A stretch of DNA of 64,000 bases from Rhodoferax ferrireducens (GCA_002083775.1 MTEI01000011.1:44561-108560), one strand, 5' to 3'; counted from the stretch's first letter, positions 1 through 7,690 are shown. The notes: generated from the letters alone by a model not told the origin. Program-made: numbers and translations.

Positions 1-84
1 TGCGGTGCTGTCGGGGTGCAGTTCCAGATAGTCAGCCACCCGGGCCGCTTGGGCCGGGCGGTTGTCGGGGTGCCGGTTGTGCAT
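1..84 (-). CDS. Hypothetical protein, N-terminal fragment cut by window edge
   Basis: An open frame runs off the left edge of the window. Only the first 28 codons are present, beginning MHNRHPDNRPAQAARVADYL. The start ATG lies 10 bp past the stop of the upstream gene and follows a purine-rich GAAGGGG, so it is probably translated from the same message. The visible residues look helical, but the family cannot be judged. It belongs to the minus-strand block of the integrative element. Confidence 0.4.
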   Translation of the reverse strand, partial: MHNRHPDNRPAQAARVADYLELHPDSTA

Positions 85-94
85 AGCGGCCCCT

Positions 95-370
95 TCAAAG
101 GGTGCCGGGCATGGGGGGCAGAAAACCAGCCTTCAAAACTTCGGGCTGCCCAGGTTCCGACACTGCCAAAACGGTGCCCGTGTCTGGGTCAATCACCGCC
201 AGCACACCGGGCCATTCCAGCCGCACAAAAACCGAAGCGCTGCCCTTGCCCATGCGCCGCTGGAACAGCGGATTTTTGATGTTGAACGCGGTGAAGTTTG
301 CAGCCCGTTTGAGGTGGTTTTCAGCCGATTTCAAGGCTTGGGCTTTGAGGTATTCGGGGCCAAAATTCAT
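95..370 (-). CDS. Hypothetical element protein, 91 aa
   Basis: A small basic protein beginning MNFGPEYLKAQALKSAENHL, with a C-terminal part rich in short beta-like stretches (VFVRLEWPGVLAVIDPDTG). The start was chosen because its ATG overlaps the stop of the AlpA-type gene in an ATGA junction (370-367), which suggests translational coupling. An upstream in-frame start exists at 409 but would overlap the AlpA gene further. I do not recognise the family. Its place between AlpA and a further short gene suggests an accessory protein of the integrative element. Confidence 0.5.
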   Translation of the reverse strand: MNFGPEYLKAQALKSAENHLKRAANFTAFNIKNPLFQRRMGKGSASVFVRLEWPGVLAVIDPDTGTVLAVSEPGQPEVLKAGFLPPMPGTL

Positions 371-597
371 GATTGATCCCCCGCCGCTGCAATGCGTTCT
401 CTGATCCAACGATTAATGGAAGATTCAGGCCAGCACACTGCCCGGCGGCTCAATTTCAAGGGGCGCGGGAAAGCTGGCGGGGTGCGGTTCAGCATCTCAT
501 AAATTGCTGACTTTTGAAGCCCGACACGTGCCACCACAGCGGGTAGGCGTAATAGGGTTTCGGGTGCTGGCGTAGGGGTGTTTGCTTGGGTTTTCAT
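367..597 (-). CDS. AlpA-family helix-turn-helix regulator
   Basis: A 76-residue protein with the layout of AlpA/phage excisionase-type regulators: a short N-terminal tail, then LLRLPAVVARVGLQKSAIYE (about residues 15-34), which fits the winged helix-turn-helix of this family, then the PRPLKLSRRAVCWPESSINRW segment typical of its wing and second helix. AlpA-type proteins usually control excision or activate the integrase of P4-like elements, and a P4-type integrase lies at the other end of this block. Its stop codon overlaps the start of the next gene by four bases. Family assignment is from motif recognition only. Confidence 0.75.
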   Translation of the reverse strand: MKTQANTPTPAPETLLRLPAVVARVGLQKSAIYEMLNRTPPAFPRPLKLSRRAVCWPESSINRWIRERIAAAGDQS

Positions 598-647
598 GGG
601 TTTCCTAAAGTTGGAAACCCGATTTCATGCGGTGCGATCTTTGGTGG

Positions 648-1286
648 CTACGCTTTGCGCCGTTTCTCTAAAAACTGTGCAAGGGGTTGCTTTTCGCGTT
701 TGTGTAAGTGTTCGGCCTGGTTTTCATCAATCCGCGTAACCAGTTCGCGGGCTTTGCGCTTTTTGACGCCCCACTTTTTCAACGCTAGAACGCTATCAAG
801 CACCATATCAAGGCTATTTGCATCAGTATGGTCTAAAGCATATCGCCAGCATTCGCCCCAAAGCTGCACACCAAGCGCCCAATCTTGCCTTGCAGCAGCC
901 GCCTTTGTTGGGGTATTGGTTGGTAAGCTGGCGCTACTAAAAACAAGATCCAATGAATGCGCCCCGCCAGGCTGCAAAAAGCCAGTCATAGCCTTTGAAA
1001 ATGCCACAGCAAGCCAGCTTGGCATAGGTAGATTTTCATCGGCGCAAAGCTGAATCGCTTGCAATAGTGCTAGCGTATCGCCAGCCTCGAAACGCTCACG
1101 CCACACACCCAAAGCGGCCTTCATATCTGCCAGCGACCGACAGTTAACAATCCCCTTTTTGTGACCGTAACGAATACCTGTCCGCAACCCAAGCGCTAAC
1201 TTAGCCCAGCCACTATCAAGGATGTTCAGTTCTTTTTCGTCGTCGTTGTAGCGGCGATTTGGATCATCGCCAAAATACGGGATCAT
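648..1286 (-). CDS. Hypothetical element protein, 212 aa
   Basis: An unrecognised, mostly helical, charged protein beginning MIPYFGDDPNRRYNDDEKEL and ending in a very basic tail (HKREKQPLAQFLEKRRKA). The start at 1286 was preferred over an in-frame start at 1313 because an AAGGGG ribosome-binding sequence lies about seven bases before it. There is no signal peptide or membrane segment. The middle (SWLAVAFSKAMTGF) and C-terminal half look like helical bundles. The codon and base use is less GC-rich than the core genes, consistent with cargo of a mobile element. Function unknown. Confidence 0.55.
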   Translation of the reverse strand: MIPYFGDDPNRRYNDDEKELNILDSGWAKLALGLRTGIRYGHKKGIVNCRSLADMKAALGVWRERFEAGDTLALLQAIQLCADENLPMPSWLAVAFSKAMTGFLQPGGAHSLDLVFSSASLPTNTPTKAAAARQDWALGVQLWGECWRYALDHTDANSLDMVLDSVLALKKWGVKKRKARELVTRIDENQAEHLHKREKQPLAQFLEKRRKA

Positions 1287-1400
1287 CGCCACCCCTTCAG
1301 GTGCAGCCTTCAAAGGGTGCCAGCGCCAGGCGGGTGAAGGACTCCCGCTTTTCGCCCGTGGGGATCAGCCGTGGGCTAGGCGTGGCAAAACGCTTGCGGG

Positions 1401-1610
1401 TCAGTCCCCCGCCGGGTGCCCCGCCGCCTTCAGGGCCGCGTGCAATTCGCGGCGAACGGTGTTCCAGTCTGGCACCGTGCCGAATTCGTCCGGGTTCACT
1501 TTGGTCTGGGCAAAAACGATGGTTGCGTGTGCGGTCAAAACGGCTTGCAGCAGCTTTTGTGCCGCTTCGGGTGTGTCGTAGTTGGGGGCATAGCGCCAGG
1601 CTTCAGGCAT
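1401..1610 (-). CDS. Hypothetical protein, 69 aa
   Basis: A short frame beginning MPEAWRYAPNYDTPEAAQKL with a good ribosome-binding site (AAGGAA, seven bases upstream). It lies on the same strand as its neighbours, downstream of the RadC-like gene. The sequence is soluble, with two likely helices, and has no motif I recognise. The upstream sequence and gene order make it likely to be translated, but its role is unknown. Confidence 0.45.
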   Translation of the reverse strand: MPEAWRYAPNYDTPEAAQKLLQAVLTAHATIVFAQTKVNPDEFGTVPDWNTVRRELHAALKAAGHPAGD

Positions 1611-1646
1611 TGGGTTTTCCTTGGGTTGCGGGTGTGCGGTTCATTG

Positions 1647-2210
1647 TCACATCAGGCCACGTTCTGCCATGCTCAGGGCGTCACCCGGGGCAACAATGAC
1701 ATGATCCAACACCCTGACATCAATCAGCGCCAGCGTGGTTTTGAGGGTTTGCGTCAATTGTTCGTCCGCCCGGCTGGGATGAACTGTGCCGCTGGGGTGG
1801 TTGTGCGCCAGCACCACAGCGGACGCCCCTAGATTGATAGCCAGGTGCACCACTTCACGGGGGTAAACGCTGGTTTGTGTCAGGGTTCCAATGAACATGG
1901 TGTGAAAGCAGATCAGGCGGTTTTGCACGTCAAGGAACAACACCGCAAAGCGCTCTGCATGTTCGCCCGCCAGTTGCAATTGAAGGTACGTTTTCACCGC
2001 GTCGGGCGTTTCAAACACGGTTCGCCCTTGGGTCAGGCAGCGCCCCACGATGGCCAGCGCCTTGTCTATGGCGTTGCGTTCGCGTACCTTCAGCCCGTGC
2101 CGGAATGACAGAACGCCATCGCCCGCCCCATAGGCTGCAACGCAGTCGCTTACCTTGTGGGATGCCCGCCGGGGCGTGCGTGGTGTTGGTGTAGAGTTCA
2201 CAGCAGCCAT
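1647..2210 (-). CDS. RadC-like JAB-domain protein of the element
   Basis: A 187-residue protein with the RadC/UPF0758 JAB metalloprotease-like domain. The metal-binding signature reads VLAHNHPSG, followed by a conserved aspartate in the SRADEQLTQTL stretch. The N-terminal helix-hairpin-helix part of chromosomal RadC (usual length about 220-230) is shortened, as is usual for copies carried by plasmids and integrative elements. The start is placed at the ATG at 2210, which follows a GGAGG seven bases upstream; a TTG two codons earlier is less likely. The biochemical role of RadC is still uncertain in general. Here it is one of the recognisable cargo genes of the element. Confidence 0.85.
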   Translation of the reverse strand: MAAVNSTPTPRTPRRASHKVSDCVAAYGAGDGVLSFRHGLKVRERNAIDKALAIVGRCLTQGRTVFETPDAVKTYLQLQLAGEHAERFAVLFLDVQNRLICFHTMFIGTLTQTSVYPREVVHLAINLGASAVVLAHNHPSGTVHPSRADEQLTQTLKTTLALIDVRVLDHVIVAPGDALSMAERGLM

Positions 2211-2288
2211 TTTCAATCCTCCAGTGATTGTTGGTGGTCAGGCGGGGCGGGTGCTCGCAACACCCGCCCCGCCGCCTTTTTGCCCCGG

Positions 2289-2561
2289 TCAAATCGCGCC
2301 GGGGCTTCGCGTTGAATCAGTCGCTGGCGCTGCGCTGGGTTTGCTCAAATACTTGTCACGCAACGCCGCCAAATCCAGCAGAGTTTCAAGCCAGGCACCA
2401 GCCCACGGGGGCGGGGGTGCAAAGCCTGTTGCCCAGCGGTTTACCGTCTGGCGGGTTAACCCGGCACGGTCTGCAAAATCTGCCTGTTGCCAGCCTAGCC
2501 TCTCAAGTGCATTCCTGAATTGTTCGGCGCTCATACTGGGGTAAGTGGTGGGGCGTTTCAT
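2289..2561 (-). CDS. Xre-type helix-turn-helix protein
   Basis: A 90-residue protein with a single helix-turn-helix of the Xre/Cro type at about residues 20-45 (LGWQQADFADRAGLTRQTVN), followed by a proline-rich linker and a C-terminal helix. It would bind DNA, most likely to control genes of the integrative element. The next start, MSAEQF, lies nine codons further in and could be the true one, since neither start has a strong ribosome-binding site. No ligand-binding domain is present. Confidence 0.7.
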   Translation of the reverse strand: MKRPTTYPSMSAEQFRNALERLGWQQADFADRAGLTRQTVNRWATGFAPPPPWAGAWLETLLDLAALRDKYLSKPSAAPATDSTRSPGAI

Positions 2562-2619
2562 GTTTTTATTCTAGTCTTCAAATTTACTTAGAGTTCATAA
2601 ATAGCTGTTTTTGTTAACT

Positions 2620-2808
2620 CTATGCGGTTCGATTCTCGGGCAGGAACCGCGTTGAGTGTCTAAGTGGTTGATTCAAATAGACATTTTCAAAACCACAAAA
2701 AAAAGTACCGTCAAAAGTACCGTCAAAAACAAATGTGTCGTTTTTTGACGTGTGAACCATTACTCGGTAATGCGCAAGCGGTTGAAGCCTTGCGCCTGGT
2801 GTGCTCAT
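2620..2808 (-). CDS. Possible small protein, 62 aa
   Basis: A short frame whose ATG overlaps the stop of the 108-residue gene upstream in an ATGA junction, which favours translation. It contains a tandem peptide repeat (FDGTFDGTF) created by a perfect 12-bp DNA duplication at 2701-2724. The C-terminal half resembles no family I know. The DNA repeat could be a protein-binding site instead of coding sequence, so this gene is uncertain. Confidence 0.3.
   Translation of the reverse strand: MSTPGARLQPLAHYRVMVHTSKNDTFVFDGTFDGTFFCGFENVYLNQPLRHSTRFLPENRTA
2701..2724. repeat. Perfect tandem repeat of AAAAGTACCGTC
   Basis: Two adjacent copies of the 12-mer AAAAGTACCGTC occupy 2701-2712 and 2713-2724, followed by AAAAA. 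They lie upstream of the Xre-type gene and inside the possible 62-residue frame. The spacing is close to one helical turn, so they could be a tandem operator, though that is inference. Confidence 0.7.
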
Positions 2809-3131
2809 GTTGGGGGCATCCGTGCCACGGTGCCGGGGCTTCGCGGTAACGGTATTTTGTAACGCTCACATAATTCATTGATGATCAGCCCCGCCAGCTC
2901 ACGGGTTACGGGCGCATGGTCGGGGTCTGGCGTGGCCAGCGCCTTGAATTGACGCACCAGCGCAGCCACCAGCACCGCCGGGGGCGCATCCTTCAGGTTT
3001 TCATGCGCAGCGCTGGCGGCTTCGCGCCGTCGCATCCGGTAGGCAGCCGCCCGCATGGTGTCGGGCATCGCGTGGCCATATTTGGCCGGGCGGCCCGGTT
3101 TGCCTTTGGGGGTGTCGGTGGGTGTTGGCAT
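2805..3131 (-). CDS. Hypothetical element protein, 108 aa
   Basis: A basic protein beginning MPTPTDTPKGKPGRPAKYGH. The GKPGRPAKYG stretch is an AT-hook-like tail, followed by an alanine- and arginine-rich helical region. Short proteins of this layout (a GRPxKYG tail followed by a helix rich in basic residues) are common in plasmids and integrative elements and are usually thought to bind DNA. I cannot name a family. It is the first gene after the integrase on this strand, separated from it by a 392-bp non-coding gap that holds the TGCCCCCA repeats. Confidence 0.5.
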   Translation of the reverse strand: MPTPTDTPKGKPGRPAKYGHAMPDTMRAAAYRMRRREAASAAHENLKDAPPAVLVAALVRQFKALATPDPDHAPVTRELAGLIINELCERYKIPLPRSPGTVARMPPT

Positions 3132-3523
3132 GGTGTAGTTTTATTTTGTGACTGTCACGTAATTATGATTCGTGATGATCACAAAAACAAGTATTCATGA
3201 AAAATCGCGGCCCGGGGGCTGGTTCCAAGGGAATGCCCTTCGCGCTCAAATCCTCTACCGTTCGCAAACACCCGGCAAAGTGCGCAGCGGGCCGGGCCGG
3301 GCTGGGTGCTGGGCAGGGGGTCAAAGGGATAGAGAATGTTTGAATCATCTTCATCATTTAAGACTGCCCCCACTTTGCCCCCAGTCTGCCCCCACATTGC
3401 CCCCACTGCCCAAACAGCCGCTAACCCGCATGGTTGCTGGGTTTCGCCCGTTTGCCCCCACTGCCCCCACGTTTTCAGCTGGTAGCAGCCTGGAAATGTG
3501 GCAGAACGTGCCGGGCGTGGGCA
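3132..3523. other. Non-coding gap downstream of the integrase
   Basis: This 392-bp stretch between the integrase stop and the 108-residue gene holds no convincing gene. Short open frames cross it, but they are made of the TGCCCCCA repeats. It contains the repeat array at 3365-3469 and a G/C-rich run near 3285-3320. It may hold the promoter of the minus-strand element genes. Confidence 0.6.
3365..3469. repeat. Iteron-like TGCCCCCA repeats, candidate integrase or regulator sites
   Basis: The octamer TGCCCCCA occurs at 3365, 3376, 3387 and 3398, at exactly 11-bp steps, then degenerately at 3407 (TGCCCAAA), and again at 3453 and 3462. The one-turn spacing suggests cooperative protein binding on one face of the helix. 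The same octamer in the opposite orientation occurs twice just upstream of the integrase start (4750-4769). Tyrosine recombinases bind short direct repeats as arm-type sites, which is one explanation; a regulator or replication iterons are others. Confidence 0.65.
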
Positions 3524-4729
3524 TCAGGCGGCCCGCTTTTTCATTTTCAGCACCTTGCCCGTTTTGCGTCCGTCTAGGTAGTCCGCCCACCACTGCATCA
3601 ATTTGGCGCGGTCTTCAAGGTAGGTTGAACGGTGGTAAGCAGCTCGCACGCCGTTGCGTTCAACGTGGGCAAGCTGGCGCTCGATAGCGTCGGGGTTCCA
3701 GTTGCATTCATTGGCCACCGTGGAAAACAGCGCCCGGAAACCGTGGGCCGTCGCGCTGCCCTTGAAGCCCATGCGTGCCAGGGCGCTATTGAAGGTGTTT
3801 TCGCTCAGTGGTTTGCTGGGATAGAACGGGCTGGGAAACACCAGCTCACGGTCACCACTCAGGGTTTTCATGGTGCGCAGCACTTCAAGCGCCTGCCGTG
3901 ACAGTGGCACGCGGTGTTCAAGTTTCATCTTCATCCGGGCCGCCGGGATGATCCACAACGCCGCGTCAAGGTCAAACTCTGCCCACAGTGCCCCGCGTGT
4001 TTCGCCGGGCCGGGTTGCGGTCAGCATCAGCAGCCGCAAAGCGTTCACCGTGTGGGGGTCGCCGTCATAGGCTGCCAGTTTGGCCAGGAATGCGGGCAGG
4101 TCGCTATCTGCCAGGGCGGGGCGGTGTGTCACGTGCCGGGGTTTGAGAATCTCGGACGGCACCAGATCGACCATCGGGTTTGATTCGATGCGCTCATGAG
4201 TCACGGCCCAACGGTAAACAGCCTTGACTCGCTTCAGCACCCGGTCGGCTTGGTCGGCTGCCCCGCGTGCCTCTACCTTTTTGACCGCCGCCATGATTTC
4301 GCCGGGCTTGATACTGGCAAGGGGCCGCGCCCCCAGCGTCGGGAAAATGTCCGCCTCAAGGGATGCGCGAATGCGGGCAAGTGTCACGGGTGCCCAGCGT
4401 GCGGTCTGGTGCTTCAGCCAGTCACGCGCCACCGCTTCAAGGGTGTTTACGGTTTCCTGCACTACCTTGGCTTTTTCGGCTTTGCGCAATGCGCCGGGGT
4501 CGTTGCCAGCCTTCAAGGTTTTGCGGGCGGTGTTTGCCAGGTCGCGGGCGGTCTTGAGGCTTACCATGGGGTACACGCCCAACGCCAGGCGCTTTTCTTT
4601 GCCGCCGTGCCGGTACTTCAAGCGCCAGTAGCGTCCGCCCGCCGGGGTCAGTTCCAGATAAAGCCCACCGCCGTCGAAGTGTTTGCCGGGTTCGGTCAGG
4701 TTGCGAAGCTGGGCATCAGTCAGGGGCAT
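3524..4729 (-). CDS. P4-type tyrosine integrase
   Basis: A 401-residue tyrosine recombinase of the P4/DUF4102 group. The N-terminal DUF4102 domain covers about residues 1-90 (GGGLYLELTPAGGRYWRLKY), a SAM-like core-binding domain follows (about 100-185), and the catalytic domain is C-terminal. Visible catalytic positions are the arginine in TATRPGETRGA, HGFR, the histidine in QLAHVE and the tyrosine in AAYHRSTYLEDR. It would integrate and excise the element to its left. The start at 4729 has an AAAGGAT ribosome-binding site. A longer frame reaches 4807 but crosses the TGGGGGCA repeats and is unlikely to be coding. No tRNA gene adjoins it, so the attachment site is not identified. Confidence 0.93.
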   Translation of the reverse strand: MPLTDAQLRNLTEPGKHFDGGGLYLELTPAGGRYWRLKYRHGGKEKRLALGVYPMVSLKTARDLANTARKTLKAGNDPGALRKAEKAKVVQETVNTLEAVARDWLKHQTARWAPVTLARIRASLEADIFPTLGARPLASIKPGEIMAAVKKVEARGAADQADRVLKRVKAVYRWAVTHERIESNPMVDLVPSEILKPRHVTHRPALADSDLPAFLAKLAAYDGDPHTVNALRLLMLTATRPGETRGALWAEFDLDAALWIIPAARMKMKLEHRVPLSRQALEVLRTMKTLSGDRELVFPSPFYPSKPLSENTFNSALARMGFKGSATAHGFRALFSTVANECNWNPDAIERQLAHVERNGVRAAYHRSTYLEDRAKLMQWWADYLDGRKTGKVLKMKKRAA

Positions 4730-4749
4730 GGTGGGTATCCTTTGCAATT

Positions 4750-4769
4750 TGGGGGCACATATGGGGGCA
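4750..4769. repeat. Two TGGGGGCA repeats upstream of the integrase
   Basis: TGGGGGCA occurs at 4750-4757 and 4762-4769, 12 bp apart, just before the integrase start. It is the reverse complement of the TGCCCCCA octamer arrayed beyond the other end of the gene. The position fits an integrase arm site or an autoregulatory operator. Confidence 0.6.
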
Positions 4770-4886
4770 CATTCTGCCACCGTGCGACAAATCACTAGGT
4801 TTTTCAATCACTTACAGCGGAATTTTGATTCCTGTCAGCGGACCACATGCTAAATTGACCTCCAGCCCTTTACCCACTTGGGTCAG

Positions 4887-4910
4887 AAGCTACATAAAAC
4901 GTAGCTTTTT
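4887..4910 (+). terminator. Rho-independent terminator-like hairpin
   Basis: AAGCTAC, a 7-nt loop and GTAGCTT form a perfect 7-bp stem followed by three more T residues on the plus strand. No plus-strand gene ends here, so it may stop transcripts leaving the element. It could also act weakly for the minus-strand gene that ends at 4928, though the T tract is then on the wrong side. Confidence 0.5.
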
Positions 4911-4927
4911 GTGCGGCGCGACCGGCA

Positions 4928-5311
4928 TCACGCCCGGCTCATGCCCAGCGCCTGCAGCTCTTCGTCGGTCAGTTTGTCCAGAGCGGCCTGGCGCAGCACA
5001 CTCATTTTGCTCTTGCGGTTGAAGTCCAGATCCACAGCGTGCAGCACCGGGCTAGCGCCATCACCAAGCGCATAGGCTTCGCCAAGGGTTTCGTTGATCA
5101 GGATCCACATGCGGCGCACCTCACCACGCTGGCCGCCGCTGGGGTGTTTGTTGGCATAAGCCGTGGCATCGTCTCGACGGGTGAATGCGGCCTTGAGGTA
5201 ATCCTCTTGCAGCAAGCGCATCCACACGCCCCAAGCTTCACGGTAACTGGCCTGAAAACGTTGTTCCGGTGCCTGAATGGCGGGGTGTTCTGGTGTTTCG
5301 ACTGACCTCAT
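4928..5311 (-). CDS. Hypothetical protein, 127 aa
   Basis: A soluble protein beginning MRSVETPEHPAIQAPEQRFQ, with a helical N-terminal half (YREAWGVWMRLLQEDYLKAA) and a C-terminal part ending DKLTDEELQALGMSRA. I do not recognise the family. It lies between the integrase and pckG on the same strand as both. It may be a core-genome gene at the junction with the integrated element. The start has only a weak ribosome-binding site. Confidence 0.55.
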   Translation of the reverse strand: MRSVETPEHPAIQAPEQRFQASYREAWGVWMRLLQEDYLKAAFTRRDDATAYANKHPSGGQRGEVRRMWILINETLGEAYALGDGASPVLHAVDLDFNRKSKMSVLRQAALDKLTDEELQALGMSRA

Positions 5312-5470
5312 GCTTGTGCTGTCCCTTTAAACGCTGATCGTGATAACCCGGCTCCACTGATGGCCATCAGTTTCCTGGCGTTGCCATCATAGGCCCGCAG
5401 CAACGGTGAACTCAAGTACCCGGGCTTGCGCCGCACGACCGGCCAGCGTCTGCGCCTGAAGCACACCACC

Positions 5471-5506
5471 ATTAAAAACGGCGAGTCATTGACTCGCCGT
5501 TTTAAT
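5471..5506 (-). terminator. Terminator downstream of pckG
   Basis: A long near-perfect stem (ATTAAAAACGGCGAGTC / GACTCGCCGTTTTAAT) with a 3-nt ATT loop lies 39 bp past the pckG stop. The A/T-rich base of the stem gives a U-run in either direction, so it is likely to be bidirectional. Confidence 0.85.
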
Positions 5507-5544
5507 GGCTGACCCCGCAGCAGGCTGACGGGGCAAAGGCAGGC

Positions 5545-7392
5545 TTACTCGTGGGCCAGTTCCCAACGGTCTGGCGAGCGCCACAGGCGTGAGCGCAACA
5601 GTTCACGCTCAAAAGTGAACTCCTTGGGCAGGCGGTCACGGAAGCGGTCAAACAGTTCCTCGTGCGCGTGGGCTTCAGCGGTGCCAGCTTCCCGGCCTAC
5701 GGCCATCAGGTCATAGAAAGCATCCTGAGAGAAGTCCAGACCGGTCCAGTCGATATCCTCGAAGCGGGGCATCCAGCCAATCGGGCTTTCCACCGCGGAG
5801 GCCTGGCCGTGCACGCGGCCAGCAATCCACTTCAGCACGCGCAGGTTATCACCAAAACCAGGCCAGATGAACTTGCCTGCGTCGTCCTTGCGGAACCAGT
5901 TGACGCGGAAGATGCGCGGCGGGTTGCTGACCTGGCGTCCCACATTGAGCCAATGGGTGAAGTAGTCGGCCATGTTGTAGCCGCAAAACGGCAGCATGGC
6001 CATCGGGTCGCGCCGGGTGGCGACCACACCAATGGCAGCCGCGGTGGCTTCCGAGCCCATGGTGGCGGCCAAATAGACACCGTGCGCCCAGTTGAAGGCC
6101 TGGAACACCAGCGGCATTTCCTTGCTGGCGCGGCCGCCAAAGATGAAGGCCGCCACGGGCACACCTTCGGGGTTTTCCCAATCGGGGTCGATGGACGGGC
6201 ACTGGCTGGCTGGCGCGGTAAAGCGCGAATTGGCGTGTGCCGCCGGTCGGCCACAGCCGGGTGTCCAGTCTTTGCCTTGCCAGTCGATGCAATGCTCGGG
6301 CGGCGCACCGTCCATGCCCTCCCACCACACGTCGCCGTCGTCGGTCAGGGCCACGTTGGAGAAGATCGAGTTTTTCGTCATCGTCAACATGGCGTTGGCG
6401 TTGGACGAGTAGTTGGTACCCGGCGCCACGCCGAAGAAACCCGCCTCGGGGTTGATGGCGCGCAATACACCTTCGGGCGACTTCTTGATCCAGGCGATGT
6501 CATCCCCCACGGTGGTGACCTTCCAGCCTTCCATGCCTTTGGGTGGGCGCAGCATGGCCAGATTGGTTTTGCCACAGGCGCTGGGGAAAGCCGCCGCGAT
6601 ATAGGTTTTTTGCCCTTCAGGCGATTCCAGGCCCGAGATCAGCATGTGTTCGGCCAGCCAGCCTTCCTTGCGGGCAATGGCCGAGGCGATGCGCAGGGCC
6701 AGGCATTTCTTGCCCAGCAATGCGTTACCGCCGTAACCCGAGCCATACGACCAGATTTCGGTGGTGTCCGGGAAGTGGGCGATGTATTTCTTGGAAATAT
6801 CCGGCTCACAGGGCCAGGTCGAGTCGACTTGGCCCGGGGCGAGCGGCGCGCCCACCGAGTGCATGCAGGGGATAAAAGTGCCGTTGCCCAGCACATCCAG
6901 CACCTTGGCGCCCATACGGGTCATGATGCGCATGTTGGCCACCACATAGGCGCTGTCGGTGATTTGCACGCCAATCTTGGCAATGGGCGAGCCCAGCGGG
7001 CCCATGCTGAACGGGATCACATACAGGGTGCGCCCGGTCATGCAGCCGGCAAACACGCCCTTGAGCGTGGCACGCATCTCGTCCGGTGCTGCCCAGTTGT
7101 TGGTGGGGCCAGCTTCGTCTTTAGTGGCGGAGCAGATGAAGGTGCGCTCTTCCACACGGGCCACGTCCGACGGATGCGTGCGGGCCAGGAAACTGTTCGG
7201 GCGTTTGTCCGGGTTGAGGCGGATGAAGGTGCCTGCGGCCACCATCTCGTTGCACAGCCGGTCATATTCTTCTTGCGAGCCGTCACACCACACCACGCTG
7301 TCGGGCTTGCAGAGCTCAGCCATCTCACTGACCCAGGTGAGAAGTTTCTCATTGCTCAAATTAGCCGGAGAACCCATAGACATGCCACTCAT
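5545..7392 (-). CDS. pckG: Phosphoenolpyruvate carboxykinase (GTP)
   Basis: A 615-residue cytosolic enzyme that interconverts oxaloacetate and phosphoenolpyruvate using GTP. The length fits the GTP-dependent family (about 600-620) and not the ATP-dependent one (about 530). The nucleotide-binding P-loop-like motif FPSACGKTN lies near residue 270, preceded by the substrate-binding [16 protein letters not shown] region, and [19 protein letters not shown] near the C-terminus is characteristic. The start at 7392 has an AGGAG eight bases upstream; an ATG three codons later is possible. It is monocistronic with a strong terminator. Two FNR-type boxes lie 126 and 176 bp upstream of the start, suggesting oxygen-linked control of this anaplerotic/gluconeogenic step. 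Confidence 0.97.
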   Translation of the reverse strand: MSGMSMGSPANLSNEKLLTWVSEMAELCKPDSVVWCDGSQEEYDRLCNEMVAAGTFIRLNPDKRPNSFLARTHPSDVARVEERTFICSATKDEAGPTNNWAAPDEMRATLKGVFAGCMTGRTLYVIPFSMGPLGSPIAKIGVQITDSAYVVANMRIMTRMGAKVLDVLGNGTFIPCMHSVGAPLAPGQVDSTWPCEPDISKKYIAHFPDTTEIWSYGSGYGGNALLGKKCLALRIASAIARKEGWLAEHMLISGLESPEGQKTYIAAAFPSACGKTNLAMLRPPKGMEGWKVTTVGDDIAWIKKSPEGVLRAINPEAGFFGVAPGTNYSSNANAMLTMTKNSIFSNVALTDDGDVWWEGMDGAPPEHCIDWQGKDWTPGCGRPAAHANSRFTAPASQCPSIDPDWENPEGVPVAAFIFGGRASKEMPLVFQAFNWAHGVYLAATMGSEATAAAIGVVATRRDPMAMLPFCGYNMADYFTHWLNVGRQVSNPPRIFRVNWFRKDDAGKFIWPGFGDNLRVLKWIAGRVHGQASAVESPIGWMPRFEDIDWTGLDFSQDAFYDLMAVGREAGTAEAHAHEELFDRFRDRLPKEFTFERELLRSRLWRSPDRWELAHE

Positions 7393-7517
7393 TGAACGAC
7401 TCCTTACAGTTAAAAAACCTGACCACGATGCCCGGAGTTCGAACCCATGTGCGGCTCCAGGCGACTTATATTCAAAAATATTAATTTATTTTTAATAATT
7501 ATCTCGGAAGGTTCTCC

Positions 7518-7531
7518 TTGATGCAAATCAA
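7518..7531. promoter_or_regulatory. FNR/ANR box upstream of pckG (perfect)
   Basis: TTGAT-GCAA-ATCAA is an exact match to the FNR/ANR consensus TTGAT-N4-ATCAA. Its centre lies about 132 bp upstream of the pckG start. An FNR-family protein with the matching E-x-x-S-R recognition helix is encoded at 39920-40624. Confidence 0.65.
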
Positions 7532-7567
7532 TCACTTCAGTGTAGTGTGGACTTGCGTTATATCAAA

Positions 7568-7581
7568 TTGATGACAATCAG
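7568..7581. promoter_or_regulatory. Second FNR-type box upstream of pckG (one mismatch)
   Basis: TTGAT-GACA-ATCAG differs from the FNR/ANR consensus at one base. It begins exactly 50 bp from the perfect box at 7518, close to five helical turns, so the two sites lie on the same face of the DNA. Confidence 0.45.
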
Positions 7582-7690
7582 CCAGCGCCACCAAGGGTTA
7601 TTGGCCTGATAACCGATGCGGAAAAAAGTATCAAAATCAGAGCTATCAACGTTTGCCAGACAAGGGTTAGAGGCCAATCTGGCGCATAAA

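Noticed and set aside
2620..2650. GGTTCGATTCTCG, which resembles a tRNA T-loop
   Set aside because: No D- or anticodon arm can be built from the flanking sequence, so it is not a tRNA gene. It was considered as an attachment-site remnant, but there is no supporting repeat next to the integrase.
3365..3469. CRISPR array
   Set aside because: The repeats are only 8 bp with 1-3-bp gaps, and no cas genes are present. They fit iterons or protein-binding sites.
3179..3687. Short overlapping frames in the gap after the integrase
   Set aside because: They consist largely of the TGCCCCCA repeats (peptides such as GAMWGQTGGKVG), lack ribosome-binding sites and overlap each other.
4729..4807. A 26-residue N-terminal extension of the integrase
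   Set aside because: It crosses the TGGGGGCA repeats, has no homology to integrase N-termini that I recognise, and the ATG at 4729 has a good ribosome-binding site.
5390..5512. A plus-strand coding remnant ending in the pckG terminator
   Set aside because: The frame is open for only about 40 codons after a stop and has no start codon or recognisable domain. I could not support it as a gene fragment.
5662..7395. A 577-codon open frame on the plus strand opposite pckG
   Set aside because: It is an antisense frame caused by GC-rich codon bias in pckG. The protein is rich in His, Gly and Arg and has no recognisable domain.
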